Below are positions 8,851 through 17,118 of a DNA stretch of 64,000 nucleotides, one piece after another. The stretch is from the NCBI GenBank assembly GCA_028283655.1, contig JAPWKE010000001.1, forward strand, positions 275,082-339,081. Reading direction: 5' to 3'. The DNA comes from Acidobacteriaceae bacterium (lineage in GTDB: Bacteria > Acidobacteriota > Terriglobia > Terriglobales > Acidobacteriaceae). The notes under the pieces were generated by a model that saw only the letters and a list, made by a program, of their open reading frames with translations, was not told the DNA's origin and searched no databases. A program made the position numbers and the translations under genes. Within the stretch, counting starts at the first letter, position 1. Each line of letters opens with the position of its first letter.

Positions 8851-8869
8851 TGGAGTCGTGGAGTAACTG

Positions 8870-9232
8870 ATGCGTGCAGGACGAGCGTTGATGGGCGGAC
8901 TCTACGTGGTCGCTGGTATCGGGCACTTCGTGGTGACGCGTGCGTATCTGCGCATCATGCCCGACTATCTGCCAGCGCATCGCGAACTCGTACTGTTGAG
9001 TGGCGCTGCAGAGGTTCTGTGTGGTGTGGGCGTGTTGTTGCCCGCGACGCGGCGCCTGTCCGCGTGGGCCACGGTTGCTTTGCTGGTGGCGGTTTTCCCC
9101 GCGAATCTGTGGATGGTGCAGCACCCGGAGATCCTACCCGGCGTGCCGCTGTGGGTACTTTGGCTCAGGCTTCCGCTGCAGCTGCCGTTAATTGCCTGGG
9201 CGCTGCTCTACACGAAGCCTCAGGCAAGCTAG
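8870..9232 (+). CDS. DoxX-like small membrane protein
   Basis: A 120-residue protein with four hydrophobic helices. The opening GLYVVAGIGHFVVTRAYLRI, followed by MPDYLPAHRELVLLSGAAEV, is typical of the DoxX-like/MauE-type family, where the membrane helices may carry quinones or redox partners; the role here is unknown. The stop codon overlaps the stop of the convergent minus-strand gene (shared CTAG at 9229-9232), so there is no intergenic space. Confidence 0.75.
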   Translation: MRAGRALMGGLYVVAGIGHFVVTRAYLRIMPDYLPAHRELVLLSGAAEVLCGVGVLLPATRRLSAWATVALLVAVFPANLWMVQHPEILPGVPLWVLWLRLPLQLPLIAWALLYTKPQAS

Positions 9233-9792
9233 AGCGTGGCGGCGAGGGCAAGAAACTCGTGCACGTCGCGAAGAGACACTGCGTCCGTGCAGCGTTCGAG
9301 TGAGGTGTTCTGCGCGTTGATGCGAAACTGAACAGCCTTGGCTCCGGCGAGGTTCTTTACGAACTCTTCGTCTGCTCCAAAAGGGATCACCTCTTTCGCC
9401 ACTTTGTGGCGGGTGCCGGAGAAGGCAGGCCACTCTTTCCACGCACTCTTCGGGCCGACCATGTAGAGTTCATCCTGCTTGCCGTCGATGACGGTCTGGA
9501 GAGAGCCACGCTTGCCGGGGTTAATCCACTCACCGCCGTCCAGCGAGAGCGTGAGCACGTATTCGACCGGGGCGCTTGGCTGGCGGACTGCGGAGAGCAG
9601 CAGCTTGACGTGCGAGGGATTGCGGTCGGGGGAGGTCTCAACGAGGCAACGCCCGGTATCGATGGCAACGGAGAGGATGCGTTGCCCGGAGTACGGGTCG
9701 ATATCGTCGTGAACGTGCTTCGGATGTCCTGCTTCCGCGCTCCCCGCAAAGCAGAGCGCGAAGAGGGCGACACTGGCTCCCATTCGCTTCAT
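9229..9792 (-). CDS. Secreted protein of unknown function
   Basis: A 187-residue protein with a signal peptide (MKRMGASVALFALCFAGSAEA). The mature part begins GHPKHVHDD, is otherwise predicted mainly beta, and contains two cysteines in the mature region. I recognise no family. The ATG at 9792 is preceded 7 bases upstream by TACACT and by no ribosome binding site, so it is probably leaderless. That promoter lies in the 17-base gap after uppP, so the gene need not depend on uppP transcription. Confidence 0.65.
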   Translation of the reverse strand: MKRMGASVALFALCFAGSAEAGHPKHVHDDIDPYSGQRILSVAIDTGRCLVETSPDRNPSHVKLLLSAVRQPSAPVEYVLTLSLDGGEWINPGKRGSLQTVIDGKQDELYMVGPKSAWKEWPAFSGTRHKVAKEVIPFGADEEFVKNLAGAKAVQFRINAQNTSLERCTDAVSLRDVHEFLALAATL

Positions 9793-9799
9793 GCGAGCC

Positions 9800-9805
9800 A
9801 GTGTA
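9800..9805 (-). promoter_or_regulatory. -10-like hexamer in the 17-base uppP/secreted-protein gap
   Basis: TACACT on the minus strand, 7 bases before the ATG at 9792. Confidence 0.45.
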
Positions 9806-9809
9806 CTGG

Positions 9810-10715
9810 CTAATAACCGATGTGATGCAGGAAAAGAACGCCGACGCTGGCCACGATGCAGTAGATGCCGAAAAGCCACCAGCGACCCGCTTCCAGCCAG
9901 GAGCTGAGCCACTTCAGCGCGGCGAGACCGGCGAAGAAGCTGAGCACCATGCCGATGAGCGAGTAGACGAGGCTGCTGTGCAGGTCGATTGACGTTCCCG
10001 CAGCGGTTGCTTCGTGCGAAGCCTTCAGCAGGCGGAGCACCTCGCGAGCGATGACGGGCGGCGTGAGGATGACAGCCAGCGCGAACGAGAAGCGCTCGGC
10101 GCGTTCACGCTGCGCACCGACCAGCATGCCGGTCGAGATCGTTGCGCCCGAACGCGAAAAACCGCGGAACGGAAGGCAGAGACCCTGCACGGCGCCCATC
10201 CATCCAGCCTGGCCAAAGGTCACGTTATCGCCGGAGCGCGAGGCTGCCCGTTCGTAGGCAAGCGTCTGTGATTTCTCTTCGCCCCGCTCCTTCAGCCCCG
10301 CGAAGAGGATGAGCAGGCCCGCCGCAAAGAGTGCTGTGCCAACGAGGTCGAGCCGGGAGAAGAGCATCTCGATCTCTGCTTTCGGCAGGCCTTTGAACGC
10401 GGTTTTTTCGATCACCTTGATGATCGGGTAGCCGATGATGGCGGTCAGGGCCGTGGCCCAGATGGCGCGAATGGCGAAGCGGGCGAAGGCATCGCCGGTG
10501 GCGAAGTAGGAGCGCTTCCACTGGTTCCAGAAGTAGACGATGACGGCGAACATCGTTCCGGTGTGCAGCATCACCAGCACCAGCGTCATGGCTGGCGAAC
10601 TGGGGTCGAGCCCCAGCAGCTTTTCCGCCACAACGACGTGGGCGGAACTGGAAACGGGCAGCAACTCGGCAAGGCCCTGAACGATGGCCAGAATCAAAAC
10701 CTTCAGCAAGAACAT
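9810..10715 (-). CDS. uppP: Undecaprenyl-diphosphate phosphatase
   Basis: A 301-residue multi-pass membrane enzyme of the BacA/UppP family. It removes a phosphate from undecaprenyl diphosphate, recycling the lipid carrier for peptidoglycan and other wall polymers. Motif 1 is IVQGLAELLPVSSSAHVVVA near the N-terminus (catalytic Glu and the Ser/His cluster). Motif 2 is FRGFSRSGATIS (catalytic Arg and Ser). The Glu of motif 1 is within GLAE, as usual. The length fits the family. TAAAAT lies 6 bases before the ATG, so the transcript is probably leaderless. Confidence 0.95.
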   Translation of the reverse strand: MFLLKVLILAIVQGLAELLPVSSSAHVVVAEKLLGLDPSSPAMTLVLVMLHTGTMFAVIVYFWNQWKRSYFATGDAFARFAIRAIWATALTAIIGYPIIKVIEKTAFKGLPKAEIEMLFSRLDLVGTALFAAGLLILFAGLKERGEEKSQTLAYERAASRSGDNVTFGQAGWMGAVQGLCLPFRGFSRSGATISTGMLVGAQRERAERFSFALAVILTPPVIAREVLRLLKASHEATAAGTSIDLHSSLVYSLIGMVLSFFAGLAALKWLSSWLEAGRWWLFGIYCIVASVGVLFLHHIGY

Positions 10716-10721
10716 GCGCTG

Positions 10722-10727
10722 ATTTTA
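10722..10727 (-). promoter_or_regulatory. -10-like hexamer of uppP
   Basis: TAAAAT on the minus strand, 6 bases before the uppP ATG, with no ribosome binding site. Confidence 0.4.
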
Positions 10728-10782
10728 CGGCAGGTCGTCGCTGCAGAATGCGACACTTTCGTCACCATTTTTTGTGGCGAAG

Positions 10783-11799
10783 CTAGTCGCGGTCACTGCC
10801 GTAGACCGGGATGCCCTGCGCCACGCGAAAGGCGAGGCTCTGGGCCCGGGCGGCGTACTCGGATTGAGGGAACTGTTTGGCCAGATCATCGGCAATCTGC
10901 TGGCAGTTCATTTTGGCCTGTTCTGACCGCTTTGCCTGGTCGTCGACCGTGTACATGGTGACGAGCACTCCCTGCCGGTAGGCCGCGTCGTAAAGCGCTT
11001 CGGCAGACTTCGGGCCGTTGGGGTACTGGTCGGCGTACTTCAGGTAGACATTGGTCTCCATCTCGGGGCACTTCGGCAGGCCCTGCCAGTCGCCGCAGAG
11101 CTTGTTGTCGATCAGGTCAAACGCAGCACGAGCGGCCTGTGGCGTCTGCGGATACCGCTTCATCACCTTCTTCAGATCGCCGTCGTAGAGCTGGGGCCGC
11201 ATGTAGTTATTGCCTTCGTGCGCGCTGGGCAGGGAGCCGATGTCTGCCTTCTCCAGCTGCCAGCGGATGTCGGCCGCGCGATACAACGCCTCGGGTGCGA
11301 GCGGTGAATCAGGGAAGTACTCGGCCACGCGCTGGTAGAGGAAGTGAGCAGCCGAGGCTGAGCCCTTGGGCGGGTGCGGCTGCATCGCCTGCGACTCAAA
11401 CTCCAGCGCGGAGCCGTAGAGCAGGGCATCGCCCTTCGGCGTCGTCGGGCTAACGATGCCTTTATCGCGAATCCAGCCGGAGCTGGGGTCAGGATGCGCT
11501 CCGGGCTCTTCAATCTCGGGTGCTGAGTCGGGGTTGCGGGTGTCGGCCTCGTCGGTGTTGGCGAAGACGTTTACCCAGGCACCGTTGCGGTCGACGATCA
11601 CGACCTCGTGGCCCGGAGTCACCTGTGCGTACGGTGGATTGCTGGCATCGGCGGTGACGTACACGTTGGCGGTGTGCAGCACGGTGGCGCGAGCGGCGCG
11701 GTCGTAACCCGCGAGCGAGTTCGGGTCTTTCCTATTCTTCTTCTGCGCCCACAGGGGGCTAGTGCACAGCAGCGTTACGACCAGAACGGTTCTCTTCAT
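10783..11799 (-). CDS. Exported protein with SH3-like and TPR-like domains
   Basis: A 338-residue protein with a cleavable signal (MKRTVLVVTLLCTSPLWAQ). Residues about 30-115 resemble a bacterial SH3 domain (HTANVYVTADAS, VTPGHEVVIVDRNGAWVNV), often used to bind wall peptides. Residues about 130-335 contain repeated YFPDSPLAPEALYRAA, RYPQTPQAARAAFDL and YPNGPKSAEALYDAAY units, like the tetratricopeptide repeats of periplasmic BamD/YbgF-type proteins. A role in wall or outer-membrane assembly is plausible but inferred. The ATG at 11799 is preferred because AAGGTG sits 7 bases upstream; a GTG at 11802 is the alternative. Confidence 0.7.
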   Translation of the reverse strand: MKRTVLVVTLLCTSPLWAQKKNRKDPNSLAGYDRAARATVLHTANVYVTADASNPPYAQVTPGHEVVIVDRNGAWVNVFANTDEADTRNPDSAPEIEEPGAHPDPSSGWIRDKGIVSPTTPKGDALLYGSALEFESQAMQPHPPKGSASAAHFLYQRVAEYFPDSPLAPEALYRAADIRWQLEKADIGSLPSAHEGNNYMRPQLYDGDLKKVMKRYPQTPQAARAAFDLIDNKLCGDWQGLPKCPEMETNVYLKYADQYPNGPKSAEALYDAAYRQGVLVTMYTVDDQAKRSEQAKMNCQQIADDLAKQFPQSEYAARAQSLAFRVAQGIPVYGSDRD

Positions 11800-11876
11800 C
11801 ACGGGTCACCTTGTGTCTGCGATCACGGTCGCAGGCGTATCCAACAGCATAGACGTGTTGCCCGTAGCGAGCGTTC

Positions 11877-12866
11877 CTAGCTCTGCAACGCGGGCTCTTC
11901 TGCGGCGACTTCTGCTCGCAATGTGGGGTCAATGTTGCCGCCGCTGACGATGGCGACGACGCGCTCGGTCTGCGGCAACTCATTAGCGTGGAAGAGCGCG
12001 GCTGCGAGCGTTACAGCTCCGGATGGCTCGGCGACGATGCCGGTCTGCGTAAGGATGCGGCGCAGAGCTTCGCGCAACTCCGCTTCGGTGACGGTGAGGA
12101 TGCCGTCGGTGAAGCGGAGGATGTGCTCGAAGTTCTGCGGGCCGACGGACTGCGTGCGTAAACCGTCGGCGAGGGTGCGGGTCGTCTTTTCGGCGGGCCA
12201 CTCGACCAGTGTGCGTGTGCGGAAGCTTTCGCTCGCATCGCCTGCGACCTCGGGCTCGCAGCCCCAGACCGGCGGCGCTGCCCAGCCGTTGGCCTCGCAG
12301 AGTAGTTTTACGCCAGCCGAGACGCCCGAGAGCAGGCCTCCGCCGGAGACGGGGGAGAGGATGAGTGCGTTGGCGCAGGAGGCTCCGCCAAGCTGCTCTA
12401 CGATCTCTACGCCGCACGTTGCCTGCCCGGCGATGATGCGCTCGTCGTCATATGGCGGGACGACGGTGTAGCCGTGCTCAGCGGCAAGTTCTTCCGCCTT
12501 CAGCTTGCGTTCGGCGCTGGCATTGCCGACGAAGACGACCTCGGCGCCGAGTGCGCGTGTCGCGTCCACCTTCACCTGGGGTGATGCGCTCGGCATCACG
12601 ATGACGGACTTTGCACCGAGCGCGCGAGCCGCATACGCGACGCCCTGCGCGTGGTTGCCGCTCGAGTAGGTGATGACGCCGAGCCCAAGCTGCTCCGGCG
12701 AAAGCTGCGCGATCATGTTGTACGCGCCGCGAATTTTGAACGCGCCGATGGGCTGCTTCGATTCATCCTTCAACCAGATGCGCTCGTCGAACTGCACGAG
12801 AGGCGTTTCAAGGGCGACGCCGTGAATCCTTTTGTGGGCATTCTGAATGTCGTTGATGTTGACCAA
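11877..12866 (-). CDS. PLP-dependent threonine/serine dehydratase
   Basis: A 329-residue fold-type II PLP enzyme. The PLP lysine lies in PIGAFKIRGAYN, the substrate loop is SSGNHAQG and the phosphate-binding glycine loop is SGGGLLSG. It lacks the C-terminal regulatory ACT domain of biosynthetic IlvA, so it resembles catabolic threonine ammonia-lyase (TdcB) or serine racemase/dehydratase; sequence alone does not separate them. I prefer a TTG start at 12866 because GGAGGG lies 8 bases upstream. An ATG at 12884 would add six residues, overlap the hydrolase gene and lack a binding site. Confidence 0.85.
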   Translation of the reverse strand: MVNINDIQNAHKRIHGVALETPLVQFDERIWLKDESKQPIGAFKIRGAYNMIAQLSPEQLGLGVITYSSGNHAQGVAYAARALGAKSVIVMPSASPQVKVDATRALGAEVVFVGNASAERKLKAEELAAEHGYTVVPPYDDERIIAGQATCGVEIVEQLGGASCANALILSPVSGGGLLSGVSAGVKLLCEANGWAAPPVWGCEPEVAGDASESFRTRTLVEWPAEKTTRTLADGLRTQSVGPQNFEHILRFTDGILTVTEAELREALRRILTQTGIVAEPSGAVTLAAALFHANELPQTERVVAIVSGGNIDPTLRAEVAAEEPALQS

Positions 12867-12867
12867 G

Positions 12868-14100
12868 CTAACGTCCCTCCGCATCCTGCAAAATCATTCC
12901 AAAGAAGTGAACCAGCTTCAGCCGGTCCAGTGTGCTCGGCCCGTGGCCGTCGAGGTCCAGATGCGAGAGCACGGGCGAGATCAACTCTGCCTGCAGCGTT
13001 TCGCTGGGAAGCTCCGCGGCCATCCACTCCGTTTCAGCCGCGGGGATGATGTTGTCGCCTTCGCCATGCAGCAGATAGACCGGCGTGGTGAGCGTCTTCA
13101 AATGCCCCTGCGGGCTGACGCCTGCCATCTCGGTGATGTGCCGGGTCTCATCCGCGGCGAGCAGCCTGCGCGTTGCCGGGGAGGTCGTATCGAGCAACTG
13201 CCTGGCCTCAGCGCGTTGCGCGTCGGTCATCGCAGCGAGTGTCGCTTTCTCGTCGGGTCCGTTCTCATAAAGATGGGCCCGCAGAAGCGCACGCATCGTG
13301 GCTACATCTTGCGCGGGGACAAAGTCTTCGAGGTGTTCGTACTCGAGCACAAGCGCGCCATACTCATGTGGCGGCAGCAACTCTTCGCCGCCGCTGGGGC
13401 GGGCGTCTTCTCCGGTGCGGTAGTACTGCGCCACGCGCTGCATCGCGTCCTGCGAGCCGATGGCGACGACGAACTTGATGCTGGCGCGGAACTCGGGATT
13501 CGCGGCGGCAAGCAACGAAAGCCCGCCTGCAAAGCTAAGTCCCATCACACCGACCGGATGGCCGCCGTTCTGCTGCGCGAGCCACGTCGCTGTTTCGCCG
13601 ATGGTGGCGATGGAGTTCGTACCGACGTGATAGTCCTTGATGTCCGGCAGCTCTGGCGTCAGAACGCGTAGTCCGCAGGAGGCCATCGCCGAGGCAAACG
13701 CAACGAGCCGGGGCTCGTTCATGCCGAGATGATGCACGCCATGCAGCACCATGAACGCCGGCGCATCGGGTTTGCCTACAGGCTCGTACATCCTTGCCTG
13801 CACCGGGCCGGTCGCGGTCTGGATCGTGACTTCACGGGTCTTTACCGGCTCACCCACCACCCGTCGCACCGCAGCAGGCACCGGCTGGTTCGCGACGAGG
13901 TCGAGTACGGCCATCGCCTGCAGGTGCGCTCGCGTTGCAGGCCAAACGGCGATGCCGAAGAGCGAAAGCGCGACCACCAGCATCGCCGCGGCGATCAGAC
14001 GTTGCTGCGTCCGGCTGCGTTCTTTCTTCTGGCGCTGGTTGCGGAGATTGTGAGCAATGCGTTCGACGCCACCTGTTTCACTCGGGTGCTGATTATGCAC
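12868..14100 (-). CDS. Membrane-anchored alpha/beta-hydrolase
   Basis: A 410-residue protein. A basic N-terminus is followed by one hydrophobic anchor (IAAAMLVVALSLFGIAVW, about 36-55) and an alpha/beta-hydrolase domain. The likely triad is Ser in GLSFAGG, Asp in LLHGEGDNIIP and His in LSHLDLDG; the oxyanion segment is VLHGVHHLG. The substrate is unknown. The start is a GTG at 14100, touching the TAG stop of the upstream gene (TAGGTG). The dehydratase start lies at the other end of the gene, so these three minus-strand genes form a tight operon. Confidence 0.78.
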   Translation of the reverse strand: MHNQHPSETGGVERIAHNLRNQRQKKERSRTQQRLIAAAMLVVALSLFGIAVWPATRAHLQAMAVLDLVANQPVPAAVRRVVGEPVKTREVTIQTATGPVQARMYEPVGKPDAPAFMVLHGVHHLGMNEPRLVAFASAMASCGLRVLTPELPDIKDYHVGTNSIATIGETATWLAQQNGGHPVGVMGLSFAGGLSLLAAANPEFRASIKFVVAIGSQDAMQRVAQYYRTGEDARPSGGEELLPPHEYGALVLEYEHLEDFVPAQDVATMRALLRAHLYENGPDEKATLAAMTDAQRAEARQLLDTTSPATRRLLAADETRHITEMAGVSPQGHLKTLTTPVYLLHGEGDNIIPAAETEWMAAELPSETLQAELISPVLSHLDLDGHGPSTLDRLKLVHFFGMILQDAEGR

Positions 14101-14478
14101 CTAGTGCCTCACCAGCAGGGCGATCACCAGTGCGATCAGGACAACGTTCAGCACCACTGTGCCGACCAGCAGGCCGCGCAGCGAGCCAACCTTGGCCTCG
14201 ACGCCTGCCAGACGTGCTGCGCTGGCTTCGACTGCAGCCCGTGCGGAGCGGACTTCGCCAAGTGCTGTGTCGATGCGTTCGCCCTGTTCGTTGATCTGCC
14301 GGTAGACGCTCTCCTGCGCAGAGATGGTTCTGCCCAGCTCGGCCTGCAGCTTGTCCATCGACTCGCGCGTGGCATCGTCGTTGCCTGCGCGCGACTGCAG
14401 GAAGCGGTCCGCCATGGGAACCAGGCGCGTGACGTGCGGCAGTAGTTCAATCAGTTGAGCAATGACCTTCGGCCACAT
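14101..14478 (-). CDS. Coiled-coil protein with C-terminal membrane helix
   Basis: A 125-residue protein. The central part (about 30-98) is an amphipathic coiled coil (KLQAELGRTISAQESVYRQI, RSARAAVEASAARLAGVEAK) and the end is a single hydrophobic helix (LVGTVVLNVVLIALVIALLV). This suggests a tail-anchored inner-membrane protein. I recognise no family. It begins 15 bases after the VKOR stop and ends one base before the hydrolase GTG, so it belongs to the same operon. Confidence 0.65.
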   Translation of the reverse strand: MWPKVIAQLIELLPHVTRLVPMADRFLQSRAGNDDATRESMDKLQAELGRTISAQESVYRQINEQGERIDTALGEVRSARAAVEASAARLAGVEAKVGSLRGLLVGTVVLNVVLIALVIALLVRH

Positions 14479-14493
14479 AGACGATCTCCTCGC

Positions 14494-14979
14494 TTAGTAC
14501 GAGACGGCTGCCAGCTTGCGTCGCTCACGCCGCTGCAGCAGGACGCCGAGCAGCGAGAGCACGAGAATCGTGGTGACGATGCCCTGCGACCAGACGCAGT
14601 AGATGCACCACTTCTGCATCACGAACGCTTCCAGATAGCTGAGCATCGCGGCGCATCCAAAGCCGATCTCGGCAATCTGCAGCGTGATCCAGAACGGAGC
14701 CAGCAGTGCCAGTCCGGCAATAACTGCGTACCCGATGATGCCCGCAGTCGCAACCGGGACGTGAACCTTCTTGGAGCCGGGGGCTTCGTCAAAGCTTTCG
14801 GGCGGGAAGACGGCGTAGCGCGAGTGGTTTACGGAGCCGCAGTCCCAATGCTCTGTGACCGCGCAGGGCGGAGCGATGCTCGGGTCCTGGTTGTGAATGC
14901 GTAGTGCGAGGAAGGAGTCCACCATGCCGCCCAGGGCAAGCAGCGCAATTACGAACCGCAGAAAACGCAAAGCCGTCAT
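14494..14979 (-). CDS. Vitamin K epoxide reductase (VKOR) family protein
   Basis: A 161-residue, four-helix membrane protein. A first cysteine pair lies in the loop PPCAVTEHWDCGSVNHS and the active-site CxxC is MQKWCIYC, followed by the terminal helix. These are the hallmarks of bacterial VKOR, which re-oxidises periplasmic DsbA-like proteins using quinone. Here the thioredoxin domain is not fused and no DsbA partner is adjacent. I start at the ATG at 14979 because TACAAT lies 7 bases before it; the ATG at 14988 overlaps that hexamer. Confidence 0.85.
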   Translation of the reverse strand: MTALRFLRFVIALLALGGMVDSFLALRIHNQDPSIAPPCAVTEHWDCGSVNHSRYAVFPPESFDEAPGSKKVHVPVATAGIIGYAVIAGLALLAPFWITLQIAEIGFGCAAMLSYLEAFVMQKWCIYCVWSQGIVTTILVLSLLGVLLQRRERRKLAAVSY

Positions 14980-14986
14980 GGCTCCC

Positions 14987-14992
14987 ATTGTA
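14987..14992 (-). promoter_or_regulatory. -10-like hexamer of the VKOR operon
   Basis: TACAAT on the minus strand, 7 bases before the ATG at 14979. It also sits close to a divergent TACACT for the M3 peptidase at about 15021. Confidence 0.45.
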
Positions 14993-15056
14993 GAGTCGCG
15001 ACGCGGTGTTTGTGCATCCGTACACTGTGACAGGCAGGAAAGGAATCTCTCTAGCA

Positions 15057-17060
15057 ATGCAGAATACGACCGTCCCCGCTGACCAGCTTCACCTTTGGGC
15101 CCACGCCGCAACCGCTGAAGAAGCAACACATTGGGTGGAGCATCATCTCGCCGCTGCGCGCGCTGAAGTCGCCACGCTGCTGGCGGAAGCCTCGGCACGC
15201 ACCATCGAAAATACGCTCGCGCGTTATGACCGCGCCTGCTGGCATCTGCGCATGGCCGGATCGCAGTCGCATGTGATGTTCATGGTGCATCCTGAGGCGG
15301 CAGTTCGCGACGCCGCGCAGAACCTCTCGCAGGCGGTTTCTGCGGAAGGTGTGTCGTTGTCGCTGAACCGTGAGCTCTATGACGCGCTGGCAGCCGTTGA
15401 TGTCGCTGCTGCCGATGAGGCGACGAAGTATCTGCACGAGCGCACCTTGCTCGGCTACAAGCTCTCCGGCGTGGACCGCGACGATGCAACGCGCGAGAAG
15501 ATCCGCTCGCTCAGCGAGCAGTCCACCGCGTTGGCAATGCAGTTCAGCCGCGCTGTGCAGGACGATGTTCGCAGCGTGGAGGTCAGCGATCTGGAGCAGC
15601 TTCGCGGCCTGCCCGTGGACTTTCTCGCTCGCAAAGGTGTCACCGAAGTCGCTGGCAAGCTGACCGCCACGGGCCCGGTGAGCATCACGACCGATCCGCC
15701 GGACATGGCCCCGGTGATGAACTACGCCGTTTCGCGCGATCTGCGCCGCGCAATCTATCTGGCGTATAACGGTCGCGGCTACCCGGCGAACAAGCAGGTA
15801 CTGCTGGACCTGCTGGCGTTGCGCGAGGAGATGGCCGAGGTGCTCGGCTTCCGCTCCTACGCTGACCTCGCTACGACTGACCAGATGATGGGTTCGGCAG
15901 AGAACATGCGCCGCTTCCTCGACGAAGTAGAAGCCGCCTCGCGCCCCACGGCGGTGAAAGAGTTTGCCGCTCTGGAGGCGTTCGTGCGTGAGCATGACGC
16001 TTCCGCGCTTCCGCTCACGTTGTCTGATGCGCGCTTCTGGGAAGAGCAGTACCGTCGCGCGAACTACAACTTCGACTCGCAGTCCGTGCGTCCGTACTTT
16101 CCGTACCAGGCCGTGCAGCAGGGCATCCTGCGGACAGCCGGAACATTCTTCGGCGTGCGCTTCGAGCGCGATGCGAACGCCGCCGTCTGGGACCCGAGCG
16201 TGGAGGCGTACAGCGTCTTCGACACGACGTCCGCTTCCCCTGAAGCGATTGGCCGCATCTACCTCGACATGCACCCACGCGAAGGCAAGAGCAAGTGGTT
16301 CTCGGAGTGCTCGCTGGTCGGCGGCGTCAGCGGACACTGCCTGCCCGAAGCCTCGCTGGTCTGCAACTTCCCGCAGCCTGCAGAGGGTGATCCCGGCCTG
16401 ATGCAGTACTCCGACGTCGTGACCTACTTCCATGAGTTCGGCCACCTGATGCACGAGGTGCTGGGCGGAGCGAAGCAGCGCTGGGGGCTGCAGTCGGGCA
16501 TAGCGACGGAAGGCGACTTCGTCGAAGTTCCTTCGCAGATGCTGGAAGAGTTCTTCGAAGACCCCGAACTCCTGCGCTCCTTTGCACATCACTACGAAAC
16601 CGGCGAGCCGATTCCGTACGATATCGTTGCCCGCATGACGCGTGCTGCGGCGCATGGCCGTGGACTGGGTACGCTGACGCAGGTCATGTACGCAACGTAC
16701 TCGATGGAGACACACGACCGCCGTGCGGCGGCGCTCGATCTCGACACGCTGTTGCGCGAAGGCTACGACCGCTTCTCGCGCTACGAGTTTGTTGATGGCA
16801 ACCGTATGTACGCGGCGTTCACGCACCTCATCGGCTACACCTCGAACTACTACACCTACCTCTATGACAAGGTGATCGCGCTGGAGTTCTTTGCGCAGTT
16901 CCCACAGGGCGAGCTTGCCAGCGAGGTTGCGCAACGCTATCGCCGCGAGGTGCTGGAACCCGGTGGCAGCAAGCCTGCGCGTGAGCTTGTGCAGGCGTTC
17001 CTTGGCCGCAAGGCCAGCATGGAGGCGCTGGCGGCTTACATCGAGAAGTCCGTGGCATAA
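15057..17060 (+). CDS. M3 family oligopeptidase (zinc metallopeptidase)
   Basis: A 667-residue cytoplasmic-type enzyme. The zinc site HEFGHLMHE gives the HExxH motif, with the third ligand Glu expected in the downstream EVPSQMLEEFFE. The mostly helical N-terminal half and the C-terminal FTHLIGYTSNYYTYLYDK segment match thimet oligopeptidase/Dcp-like M3A enzymes, which hydrolyse short peptides. No signal peptide is seen. I use the ATG at 15057 (preceded by CAGGAAAGGAA) instead of the 17-codon upstream extension. A bidirectional terminator separates it from the convergent gene. Confidence 0.9.
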   Translation: MQNTTVPADQLHLWAHAATAEEATHWVEHHLAAARAEVATLLAEASARTIENTLARYDRACWHLRMAGSQSHVMFMVHPEAAVRDAAQNLSQAVSAEGVSLSLNRELYDALAAVDVAAADEATKYLHERTLLGYKLSGVDRDDATREKIRSLSEQSTALAMQFSRAVQDDVRSVEVSDLEQLRGLPVDFLARKGVTEVAGKLTATGPVSITTDPPDMAPVMNYAVSRDLRRAIYLAYNGRGYPANKQVLLDLLALREEMAEVLGFRSYADLATTDQMMGSAENMRRFLDEVEAASRPTAVKEFAALEAFVREHDASALPLTLSDARFWEEQYRRANYNFDSQSVRPYFPYQAVQQGILRTAGTFFGVRFERDANAAVWDPSVEAYSVFDTTSASPEAIGRIYLDMHPREGKSKWFSECSLVGGVSGHCLPEASLVCNFPQPAEGDPGLMQYSDVVTYFHEFGHLMHEVLGGAKQRWGLQSGIATEGDFVEVPSQMLEEFFEDPELLRSFAHHYETGEPIPYDIVARMTRAAAHGRGLGTLTQVMYATYSMETHDRRAAALDLDTLLREGYDRFSRYEFVDGNRMYAAFTHLIGYTSNYYTYLYDKVIALEFFAQFPQGELASEVAQRYRREVLEPGGSKPARELVQAFLGRKASMEALAAYIEKSVA

Positions 17061-17081
17061 CTGCCGTAACAAGCAAACGCG

Positions 17082-17113
17082 AGAGTGGGGAGGCTATTGG
17101 CCTCCCCACTCTT
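17082..17113. terminator. Bidirectional terminator between convergent genes
   Basis: A stem of at least 12 bp (AGAGTGGGGAGG / CCTCCCCACTCT) with a short loop, placed between the stop codons of the M3 peptidase and the convergent secreted protein. Confidence 0.7.
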
Positions 17114-17118
17114 TCTTG

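Noticed and set aside
15051-17072. Long antisense frame (673 codons) opposite the M3 peptidase
   Set aside because: Same reason: opposite a gene with an intact zinc site, and low-complexity Arg/Val composition.
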